Shown in pieces: positions 1 through 5,015 of a stretch of 5,092 nucleotides of DNA. A model generated the notes under the pieces. It was not told the origin of the DNA. It saw nothing but the letters and a program-made list of their open reading frames with translations, and searched no databases. A program made the translations under genes and the position numbers. Source of the stretch: Promethearchaeota archaeon (GTDB lineage: Archaea; Asgardarchaeota; Lokiarchaeia; Sigynarchaeales; SOKP01); assembly GCA_019057975.1 (NCBI GenBank), contig JAHLWJ010000337.1, positions 1 to 5,092 on the forward strand, in the 5' to 3' direction. Every line of letters begins with the position of its first letter. Position 1 is the first letter of the stretch.

Positions 1-258
1 AGGTATTGTATATACTGAATAACCTATTCCACTTTTTATCTTTACAATCCCTCTACCTTTTACTTCTATAATTTCCCAAACTGGTTCACCATTTTTAATG
101 ATTATTTCCCCATTTTGATCTCTTTTCATACATACATTTTTATAATAACCACATCTTGAACAAAAAATAAAAACACTCCCTATATTATACTCAAAATCCT
201 CTAAGCATTCTTGGCTCTGGCACATAGGACATTCAATTAGAGATTGAGTGCTTCCCAT
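1..258 (-). CDS. Zinc-ribbon protein, 5' part only (runs off left edge)
   Basis: The minus strand is open from an ATG at 258 to the window edge, giving 86 codons without a stop; the C-terminus is missing. Residues 10-13 (CPMC) and 33-36 (CSRC, followed by GYY) form two CxxC knuckles about 20 residues apart, the layout of a small zinc ribbon. The following stretch alternates charged and hydrophobic residues (around 50-75) and looks like beta strands. A cysteine at 43 is probably not a ligand. The gene diverges from the nuclease-like gene at 436. An AT-rich TATA-like stretch at about 277-288 lies the right distance upstream for a leaderless start, and no ribosome binding site is visible. It lacks the 11-bp hexamer array of its neighbours, so it may not belong to the island. 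I do not recognise the family; nucleic-acid or protein binding is only a guess from the zinc ribbon. Confidence 0.75.
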   Translation of the reverse strand, partial: MGSTQSLIECPMCQSQECLEDFEYNIGSVFIFCSRCGYYKNVCMKRDQNGEIIIKNGEPVWEIIEVKGRGIVKIKSGIGYSVYTIP

Positions 259-373
259 TTAATTATATCTCTTTAATAATTTATTTCTTAGAACGAAGTT
301 ATTGTAAAGTTATAAATATTTAAACAACGAAAATAAAGCTGATTTTTTTTGTTTGTTTTGTATTATTCATAAT

Positions 374-401
374 TGGCATATTAATGGTATTTTTCGTGTA
401 A
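374..401 (+). promoter_or_regulatory. Three-unit 11-bp phased hexamer array upstream of the 436 gene
   Basis: Hexamers TGGCAT (374), TGGTAT (385) and GTGTAA (396) follow each other at exactly 11-bp steps with five-base spacers. The last is degenerate in its first bases but continues as GTAAC, like the array at 2111-2138. The array ends just before the TATA-like box at 403-411. Equivalent arrays sit at 2111-2138, 3535-3562 (minus) and 4725-4763. An 11-bp step places each unit on the same face of the helix, as expected for an oligomeric DNA-binding protein. The winged-helix product of 3217-3498 is the obvious candidate ligand, by inference. Confidence 0.7.
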
Positions 402-402
402 C

Positions 403-411
403 TAAATTAAA
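403..411 (+). promoter_or_regulatory. TATA-like box of the 436 gene
   Basis: TAAATTAAA is centred about 29 nt before the ATG at 436. In archaea that predicts transcription starting at or just before the ATG, a leaderless mRNA, which agrees with the absence of a Shine-Dalgarno sequence. The box directly follows the hexamer array. Confidence 0.5.
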
Positions 412-435
412 ATTCGAAATCATGAACTCCAATTT

Positions 436-1299
436 ATGACGGAATTATTTGAAAAAGATGGAATTCAATATATTAAAAATCTAATTAGAGAATCTTATTA
501 TGAGAAACGAATTGCTTTTGAAAATTTTCTCGAAAATCAAAAACAAATCACGCTTAAGAAATTTATTAAAGATATTTTTAATGAGCAATGTTTTGCAGGT
601 TCAAATATTCCCAAAGCAGATTTTATTTTTCAATTGTTAAATGACGAGATAAAAATCAATTATTGGATTTTTTTAAGAAATATATTTAGAAACTTAGGAT
701 ATTTAACCGATCGAAGACATACCGAAGAATACGCTTTCGACATAGCGTTAGGATGGTTATCGGAAGAATTAATTATTGCAGAAATTAAAAATCATGCTAA
801 ATTAACAATGCCTAAAAATTACAAATTCGAAGCAGGTTTCATGGGTATTGATGCAGAGCGAGAATACCAAAAATTAAACATTAGAGCAAAAGCAGATTTT
901 TATGTGGTTAAAGATCAGAGGGAAAAAGAAGAGTTATACGAAGTCTATAGTCAAAATATGGGAAAGAACGCAATATATCGGGAGAAAGAAACAAAAGAAT
1001 TTCAAAAATGGATTGAAAAGAATATTTATATCAAGATTGATCTTTTTGTAGATTATAAAGGAACATGGCAAAAAAACCGTTATTTCGATTTGAAAAAGGG
1101 TAAAATATCTCATTTCAATAACGGTGACTTGGATTGGGTTTTAGCTTTTGATGTATTATACCAAAATCTTTTTCTCATTTCAAAAAATGAAGCTACGGGA
1201 TATAATTTGACGCCTAATCCAGCAATGGGGAATGTTTTAACTGCAAATATTCCATTAACTAATCCAAAAAAATTAAACGAAATTTTTGATCTTTTATAA
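436..1299 (+). CDS. Restriction-endonuclease-like protein, paralogue A
   Basis: This 287-residue protein has no signal peptide or membrane segment. I do not recognise a named family, but it aligns over nearly its whole length with the product of 1353-2012. Shared blocks are F-[LI]...TL..[FL]IK near residues 28-45; LG.L.DRR/LRN...YAFDIALGW at 87-107; a D-x-x-RE-[YF] block at 139-144; a short strand with D154 (ADFYV); a second acidic strand IDLFVDYKGTW at 201-211; DLKKGKI at 218-224; and a C-terminal strand pair ending GN...IPL at 265-274. The pattern of D154, then D202/D206, then K223 resembles a degenerate PD-(D/E)xK nuclease core with the usual ExK lysine missing and possibly moved to K223. 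Compared with its paralogue it has about 35 extra residues (about 157-195) between the two acidic strands. It is the first gene of a likely two-gene operon behind a phased operator array. The role as a restriction nuclease or partner subunit is inferred from the fold pattern and from the cytosine methyltransferase nearby. Confidence 0.65.
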   Translation: MTELFEKDGIQYIKNLIRESYYEKRIAFENFLENQKQITLKKFIKDIFNEQCFAGSNIPKADFIFQLLNDEIKINYWIFLRNIFRNLGYLTDRRHTEEYAFDIALGWLSEELIIAEIKNHAKLTMPKNYKFEAGFMGIDAEREYQKLNIRAKADFYVVKDQREKEELYEVYSQNMGKNAIYREKETKEFQKWIEKNIYIKIDLFVDYKGTWQKNRYFDLKKGKISHFNNGDLDWVLAFDVLYQNLFLISKNEATGYNLTPNPAMGNVLTANIPLTNPKKLNEIFDLL

Positions 1300-1305
1300 A
1301 ATAAC

Positions 1306-1313
1306 GAGGGTGA
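1306..1313 (+). promoter_or_regulatory. Shine-Dalgarno-like GAGGGTGA ahead of the 1353 gene
   Basis: This is the only strong ribosome-binding-like sequence I see in the window. It lies 39 nt before the GTG at 1353, too far to serve it, but only 6 nt before an in-frame ATT at 1320. A GTG inside it (1310) opens a different frame that stops after nine codons. Together with protein homology upstream of 1353, it suggests that translation starts near 1310-1320. Confidence 0.4.
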
Positions 1314-1352
1314 AAATTCATTCAATTTCAAAACGATAAGTATAAGAAAAAA

Positions 1353-2012
1353 GTGGCAATGGTTAGGAATTTTATTCAAGAAAACTGTGAAATGACTTTA
1401 GAAGAATTAATTAAAAACAATAGCTGGAATATAGAACTTGATCTATGTATTAATCTATTAAATAATACTCTAAGAGAAGAAGATAAAGATTATTTAAAAA
1501 GCAATTTAGGTAATCTTAGTCACTTAATGGATTTAAGAAATCCTAATACATACGCCTTAGAATTAATTTTAGGATGGGTTATAGAAGATGCAATTTTATG
1601 GATATTTACTAAAGATTTAAATCTAAATTGCACCTTAGGTAGTGCTGACAGAAAAAGAGAATTTCTTTATAATCCTAAAGCTTCATCTGATCTGCGAATA
1701 ATTATTAACTCTCACGAGTTATTTCTAGAAATTATCAGCGACTATACAGGATATTGGAATAAAACAAATAAAATAGACCTTAGAGACAATAAATATAATA
1801 ATTTAAAAAATGAAGATGGAATAATATTCGGGATTGATCTTTTAAATAGAAAGTTTTTAATTTTCAAAGTAAATTTAATTGATGAAACAAAAGTAAGATA
1901 TACCAAAGAATATAGACCATTTGGGAATAAAGCGGCTTATTCCATTCCAATCAATAAAAGCTTTTTTTATTATAAGAAAGATCTCAGAAAATATTTTAAA
2001 GATTTTTTATAG
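1353..2012 (+). CDS. Restriction-endonuclease-like protein, paralogue B (start uncertain)
   Basis: The protein has 219 residues when counted from the first canonical start (GTG 1353; ATG 1359 is the alternative). It is a compact version of paralogue A. Visible blocks are LRNPNTYALELILGW at 61-75, D-R-x-REF at 99-104, a strand with D113 (SSDLRI), HELFLEIISDYTGYW at 121-135 and IDLRDNKY at 141-148. D113 followed by E126 is the spacing of a PD-(D/E)xK core, but the residue two after the glutamate is I128 rather than lysine. K147 in the conserved LRDNKY block could replace it. The gene is 53 nt downstream of paralogue A with no hexamer array, so it is probably cotranscribed. Residues encoded just upstream of the GTG (Y-K-K-K-V-A) match YEKRIA of paralogue A, so the true start probably lies further upstream. 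Nuclease or subunit function is inferred; an inactive specificity partner is equally possible. Confidence 0.65.
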   Translation: MAMVRNFIQENCEMTLEELIKNNSWNIELDLCINLLNNTLREEDKDYLKSNLGNLSHLMDLRNPNTYALELILGWVIEDAILWIFTKDLNLNCTLGSADRKREFLYNPKASSDLRIIINSHELFLEIISDYTGYWNKTNKIDLRDNKYNNLKNEDGIIFGIDLLNRKFLIFKVNLIDETKVRYTKEYRPFGNKAAYSIPINKSFFYYKKDLRKYFKDFL

Positions 2013-2110
2013 AAATTTCTTTTAATTTTATTTAACATTAATTTTTTACTACAATAATTTACTCTACTTGATTTTTCTTTTCAATTATTCAATTTTTTCC
2101 ATAGCAATAT

Positions 2111-2138
2111 AGGGATATATTTGGTATATTTGTGGTAA
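2111..2138 (+). promoter_or_regulatory. Three-unit 11-bp phased hexamer array upstream of the 2204 gene
   Basis: Units at 2111 (AGGGAT, degenerate), 2122 (TGGTAT) and 2133 (TGGTAA, then C) are spaced exactly 11 bp apart. The middle unit and the GTAAC ending match the array before the 436 gene. A TATA-like box follows seven bases later. This gives the third nuclease-like gene its own promoter with the same control element. Confidence 0.7.
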
Positions 2139-2144
2139 CTATGC

Positions 2145-2153
2145 TTATATTAA
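2145..2153 (+). promoter_or_regulatory. TATA-like box of the 2204 gene
   Basis: TTATATTAA begins 12 nt after the start of the last hexamer unit, close to the 14 nt seen before the regulator gene. Transcription would start near 2175, about 29 nt before the TTG at 2204, so this mRNA would have a short leader, unlike the others. Confidence 0.5.
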
Positions 2154-2203
2154 TCCGAATTTATGATTAATTATATTTTATTATACTTATTTGATGAATT
2201 CTA

Positions 2204-3163
2204 TTGTTTAATAATGATTATCTTAACGATTTAAGAAATAATTTAATAGATTCTTTAAAGATTTTAATTGAACACTTTCAAGATGAAAATACTGATGCTT
2301 ATGAGTTTTATCCTGAAAAAATTGACCCTTTAAATCAATCAATACTAGAACTAAGAAATAATTTCAATATTGAAACATTAAATAATATCTCTAATCAATT
2401 GGGATTTCGAAGATTGTTTCCTTTACTTGAAATGGCTGAAAAGTCTAGAGAATTAGAAAATACAATAATTATAAAGGTAAATACCATAATCGATTCTTAT
2501 GAAGTTTGGAGAATTAATCAAGATGAATTAATAACAATTTCAGAAAGATATAAAGCGATATTAAGAAAATATTCTTTAGAGGGAATATTTAGAAAAGGAA
2601 TTGAGTTGTCTGATGATATAGCGTTATCATCAATAGCACATAATAAAGGAGGACGAACAATTTATAAATATATATATGATGTTACAATTGGATGGTTACA
2701 TGAAGATGTAATTCGAATTTGGTTTGAGGGGATTATAAATGAAATTAATAATATTAGAAATTTATCTATACAACAGACTGCTCATGATTCTGATAGAGTT
2801 TTTAAATTTAAAAGAAAAAATCAGAATATTACTGGAGAACCTGATTTCATTATAAGTTTAGAAAAAGATGAAATAAATATTAGTTTCCATCTTGAAGTTC
2901 AACATGTATCAGACCGAAGCAGGAAAAAAAGAAAGAATCTTATTCAAGTCCCATCTCATAGAATTTCACAATCTCAAAATTATGGTAGAAATTATTTAAT
3001 CGTTATACCATATCTAAATAATAGAGGAATGATGGAATCTGTTTGTTTAAAACAAGGTCCTTTGGAAGGAAATGAAGAAAACCAGAATTATATCGAAGGC
3101 GAATTTATCAATCCTAATGAGTGTACTGAATTTATTTTAGAATTTATTGATAGCTTAGTTTAA
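2204..3163 (+). CDS. Probable PD-(D/E)xK-type (ExQ variant) restriction-endonuclease-like protein
   Basis: This 319-residue protein has a largely helical, charged N-terminal half (about 1-145) and a C-terminal nuclease-like half. Residues 158-171 (YDVTIGWLHEDVIR) match the Y-x-x-[DE]-x-x-x-GW-x-x-E-D block of the two upstream paralogues. A D-x-D-R-x-F element follows at 195-200. GEPDFII at 211-217 and FHLEVQ at 228-233 then give D214...E231-x-Q233. This is the canonical PD...ExK geometry with glutamine in place of lysine, a substitution known in BglII (D84, E93, Q95). A basic stretch KKRK at 241-244 follows. Of the three related proteins it has the most intact active-site pattern, making it the best candidate for the cleaving subunit. 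It converges on the regulator and methyltransferase genes and has its own array and TATA box. The TTG at 2204 is the only canonical-type start after the in-frame TGA at 2195; an ATG at 2194 is in another frame and stops after five codons. The recognition sequence cannot be read from this. Confidence 0.7.
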   Translation: MFNNDYLNDLRNNLIDSLKILIEHFQDENTDAYEFYPEKIDPLNQSILELRNNFNIETLNNISNQLGFRRLFPLLEMAEKSRELENTIIIKVNTIIDSYEVWRINQDELITISERYKAILRKYSLEGIFRKGIELSDDIALSSIAHNKGGRTIYKYIYDVTIGWLHEDVIRIWFEGIINEINNIRNLSIQQTAHDSDRVFKFKRKNQNITGEPDFIISLEKDEINISFHLEVQHVSDRSRKKRKNLIQVPSHRISQSQNYGRNYLIVIPYLNNRGMMESVCLKQGPLEGNEENQNYIEGEFINPNECTEFILEFIDSLV

Positions 3164-3170
3164 TATTAAT

Positions 3171-3190
3171 TTCTTAACATAATTTAAGAA
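3171..3190. terminator. Small inverted repeat between convergent genes
   Basis: TTCTTAA (3171-3177) and TTAAGAA (3184-3190) form a perfect 7-bp stem with a six-base loop, 8 nt after the stop codon of the 2204 gene. It lies in the AT-rich gap between two convergent genes; a second TTAAGAA copy follows at 3193. The stem is all A/T apart from one G-C pair, so it is weak. It could mark a bidirectional end of transcription. Confidence 0.3.
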
Positions 3191-3216
3191 AATTAAGAAT
3201 TTAGTTAATTTTAAAA

Positions 3217-3498
3217 TTATTTATTTAAATTTTGATTGATTTCTTCGGCATAAATTTTGGCATCATCATGGATAGTATAAATCTTTCCTCTTTTAATTGA
3301 ATCTGAAGTCAGACATTTGATTAGAGTTAACTCTTCCAATTCCTTTAAAGTCCTACTCACATGAGAAATCGCAATTTTAGTATTTACAGATATCTGTTTG
3401 GGACTTAAGGACTTTTTAGATAAGAGTAAAAAAATATCTAAGCGATATTTACTCGATATTATTCTTGAATAGAGGTCCCAATCAATTTTTTTGCTCAT
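3217..3498 (-). CDS. Archaeal winged helix-turn-helix transcriptional regulator; candidate controller of the island
   Basis: This 93-residue protein is essentially one winged-helix domain. Residues 7-27 (WDLYSRIISSKYRLDIFLLL) form the first helix pair. Residues 32-42 (SPKQISVNTKI) are the positioning helix and 44-57 (ISHVSRTLKELEEL) the recognition helix. Residues 60-78 form the wing (IKCL, then KRGKIYTI). The YR...SPKQI...SHVSR-LKELEE-L-KCL pattern is typical of ArsR-like archaeal regulators. No effector domain or metal-binding cysteine pair is visible; the single Cys62 is common in such sequences. It is transcribed from its own promoter, with a TATA box at 3519-3526 that predicts a leaderless start at the ATG, behind a phased hexamer array at 3535-3562. 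The same array precedes the nuclease-like genes, so I infer that this protein binds the arrays and regulates both itself and the restriction genes. Whether it activates or represses is open: the arrays lie upstream of the TATA boxes, which favours activation or interference with initiation-factor binding. Confidence 0.85.
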   Translation of the reverse strand: MSKKIDWDLYSRIISSKYRLDIFLLLSKKSLSPKQISVNTKIAISHVSRTLKELEELTLIKCLTSDSIKRGKIYTIHDDAKIYAEEINQNLNK

Positions 3499-3518
3499 CT
3501 ATTAGGGTTAGGTTACAA

Positions 3519-3526
3519 GAATATAA
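3519..3526 (-). promoter_or_regulatory. TATA-like box of the winged-helix regulator gene
   Basis: Read on the minus strand, TTATATTC is centred about 25 nt before the ATG at 3498, which predicts a leaderless transcript. It lies 14 nt from the start of the last hexamer unit of the adjacent array. Confidence 0.55.
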
Positions 3527-3534
3527 GAAATTGC

Positions 3535-3562
3535 TTACCAAAAATTTACCATCTTCATGCCA
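3535..3562 (-). promoter_or_regulatory. Three-unit 11-bp phased hexamer array upstream of the regulator gene
   Basis: On the minus strand the units are TGGCAT (3562-3557), TGGTAA (3551-3546) and TGGTAA followed by G (3540-3535), at exact 11-bp steps. This is the best-conserved array in the window and has the same TGGCAT first unit as the array before the 436 gene. It starts 8 nt past the methyltransferase stop codon, so the regulator has a promoter of its own in the 72-nt gap rather than depending only on readthrough. It implies autoregulation if the regulator binds it. Confidence 0.75.
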
Positions 3563-3570
3563 AATATAAA

Positions 3571-4686
3571 TTACGAAAGGGCTTTTTTTATTGCCTTAGC
3601 AACAGAATTAGCCAATAAAGGAGGTACTGCATTTCCAACTTGCTTGTATTTATCTCCCATATTTCCAAAAAATCTATAGTCGTCAGGGAAAGATTGAAGT
3701 CGAGCGGCTTCTCTCACTGAAAGGGCTCTATTTTGGGTTGGATGAATAAACCTTCCTGGCGCACTCACGCATCCACAATTGCCCGTTATCGTGTCTGCTG
3801 GTTTTTTTAGGTGTAGTCTTCCATAAATGTTAGGATACCCCCCTTTTAATTGGTATTTTGGAGGTAAAGAAGCGTGATTTTTTCCTTGTTTTATATGAGA
3901 AATCCTTTCAATAACTAATTGGGTGTGATTCGGAGCAATATGCTCGTAGAGTTTGTCAGAATTTTTCCTAAGATACTTTTCATATTCCGTTTTGGGGGGA
4001 TTCTTGTATTCTTTATATGATATTTCGCCATTATTCTCTCTAAAGGGTTCTATATTAAGAATATCTGAAATGGCATCCATAACTGTTAAATATTGAGAGA
4101 GGGAATCGATGTCAAATATTGTTCTTTGGCCTGTGTTTTCTCTATTAGTTTTTAGAATTTTCAACGATTTTAATTTCCCATCTTTAGTTCCTATAAAAAA
4201 AACCCGTTTTCTTAGTTGTGGAACGCCATAATCTGCGGCAATTAAAGTTTTCATTTGACAAGTGTAACCAATATCTTTATACATTTTTTTTACTTTTTCA
4301 CCAATTTGACCTTTAGCCATCGTTAAAATTCCAGAAACATTTTCCATCACATAAAAAGTAGGTTTGAAGTATTCAACCCATTTTATAAAGAAATATATCA
4401 ACATATTGCGCGGATCATCTAGCTTTCGATTACCTACTGAAGAAAATCCTTGACATGGTGGACCTCCAATTATTCCCTCAATTTCTTTGTTTTTTATATA
4501 CTCGTTAGAAATTTCTTCGCAATCTAATTTCGTAATGTCTTCGTTAAGGCATATGCATTCGGGGTTGTTGTATTCATAAGATTCGATAAAACTCTTCTCA
4601 TATTCTATAGCTATATCTATTTTAAAGCCAGCCATTTTAAACCCACATGATAATCCTCCTGCTCCGCTAAATAAATCTACAAGAAT
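3571..4686 (-). CDS. DNA (cytosine-5-)-methyltransferase (type II modification enzyme); 5' end abnormal
   Basis: The enzyme transfers a methyl group from S-adenosylmethionine to C5 of cytosine in a specific DNA sequence. Counting from the ATG at 4635 (354 residues), motif IV is GGPPCQGFS with catalytic Cys61, motif VI is ENV at 98-100, and motif VIII is DYGVPQLRKRVFFIG at 135-149. Residues 150-290 form the target-recognition region, RALSVREAARLQSFP (303-317) is motif IX, and QVGNAVPP (332-339) is motif X. The set is complete except for the SAM-binding motif I. That motif (VDLFSGAGGLSCGF) is encoded in the same frame directly upstream of 4635, so the real protein starts earlier. The frame is open back to ATT 4686, preceded by a TAA at 4692-4690. 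An ATG at 4700 would join in frame if one A were added to the AAA run at 4691-4689, giving MVNKRILVDLF. I therefore end the feature at ATT 4686 and suspect either a non-standard start or a 1-nt frameshift. It presumably protects host DNA from the nuclease-like proteins nearby. Target specificity is not readable. Confidence 0.92.
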   Translation of the reverse strand: MLVDLFSGAGGLSCGFKMAGFKIDIAIEYEKSFIESYEYNNPECICLNEDITKLDCEEISNEYIKNKEIEGIIGGPPCQGFSSVGNRKLDDPRNMLIYFFIKWVEYFKPTFYVMENVSGILTMAKGQIGEKVKKMYKDIGYTCQMKTLIAADYGVPQLRKRVFFIGTKDGKLKSLKILKTNRENTGQRTIFDIDSLSQYLTVMDAISDILNIEPFRENNGEISYKEYKNPPKTEYEKYLRKNSDKLYEHIAPNHTQLVIERISHIKQGKNHASLPPKYQLKGGYPNIYGRLHLKKPADTITGNCGCVSAPGRFIHPTQNRALSVREAARLQSFPDDYRFFGNMGDKYKQVGNAVPPLLANSVAKAIKKALS

Positions 4687-4705
4687 TCTTTATTCACCAT
4701 CTAAG

Positions 4706-4719
4706 TTTTTATATAATAA
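4706..4719 (-). promoter_or_regulatory. TATA-like box of the methyltransferase gene
   Basis: On the minus strand this reads TTTATTATATAAAA, centred near 4713. An archaeal start about 26 nt downstream falls near 4687, next to the in-frame ATT at 4686 and downstream of the ATG at 4700. If this box is used, the ATG at 4700 would be outside the mRNA, which favours a non-ATG leaderless start. Confidence 0.45.
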
Positions 4720-4724
4720 ATATT

Positions 4725-4763
4725 TGGTAACTAAATTTAAAATCTTTGGTATGTTTCTGGTAA
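4725..4763 (+). promoter_or_regulatory. Hexamer array (units at 0, 22 and 33 bp) upstream of the methyltransferase
   Basis: TGGTAA (4725), TGGTAT (4747) and TGGTAA (4758) fall on the same 11-bp lattice; the position between (4736, TTTAAA) is unrecognisable. The array abuts the methyltransferase TATA box on its upstream side, as in the other promoters, but its units point away from that gene. It could drive a plus-strand transcript toward 5016, act on both sides, or place the methyltransferase under opposite control. The first unit continues as CTAAATTTAAAAT, close to the sequence after the last unit before the 436 gene. Confidence 0.6.
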
Positions 4764-4768
4764 TTAAA
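4754..4768 (+). repeat. 15-nt direct repeat, copy 1 (copy 2 at 4831-4845)
   Basis: TTTCTGGTAATTAAA occurs exactly twice here, at 4754-4768 and 4831-4845, 77 bp apart (seven steps of 11). Both copies contain the TGGTAA hexamer; the second has no recognisable hexamer 11 bp upstream and appears as a single site. Confidence 0.6.
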
Positions 4769-5015
4769 CTTTTATTTATTTAATATTTATTGATCCATCG
4801 TTTTTATATAAGTAAGAAGACTTCTAATATTTTCTGGTAATTAAAGTAATAAATAGTTTATTTTATATTTTAATATTAAACTACTCCTTCGAAGAAATTT
4901 TATCAATTATTAGATTGTATCTTAATATTGATCTTTTCCTATTTTAATATTCCTTTATAAAAAGATTTAAGAAAATTATATGATTTATATAGATTCTATA
5001 AAATTTTCTCTTTTA
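4769..5015. other. AT-rich intergenic region without a gene
   Basis: No reading frame of convincing length occurs on either strand; the longest minus-strand candidates from ATG are about 14 codons. It holds the second 15-nt repeat (4831-4845), several TATA-like runs (for example around 4853-4875) and the promoter of the frame opening at 5016. I see no tRNA, stable hairpin or CRISPR-like repeat. An untranslated RNA cannot be excluded. Confidence 0.5.
4984..4991 (+). promoter_or_regulatory. TATA-like box of the 5016 reading frame
   Basis: TTTATATA is centred about 28 nt before the ATG at 5016, the spacing expected for an archaeal leaderless transcript. No hexamer array lies directly upstream. 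Confidence 0.4.

Noticed and set aside
1310..1339. Nine-codon frame from GTG 1310
   Set aside because: It is too short to call as a gene. Its only interest is as a possible frameshifted start of the 1353 gene, which is reported as a finding.
1110..1379. Minus-strand reading frame of 89 codons
   Set aside because: It lies antisense to the 3' part of the 436 gene and the start of the 1353 gene. It has no promoter, no recognisable motif and a composition like back-translated coding DNA.
2163..2234. Short hydrophobic frame (23 codons from ATG 2163)
   Set aside because: It overlaps the 2204 gene start in another frame. It has no ribosome binding site, and AT-rich DNA readily yields such hydrophobic frames.
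3851..3867. TGGTAT and AGGTAA 11 bp apart inside the methyltransferase gene
   Set aside because: There is no TATA box or gene start nearby, and the bases encode PPKYQ in the recognition region. It is most likely a chance match.
4769..5015. Possible CRISPR leader or array, tRNA or structured RNA
   Set aside because: There are no regularly spaced repeats with spacers, no cloverleaf or GTTCRA-type box, and no stable GC stem. Only two copies of a 15-nt sequence occur.
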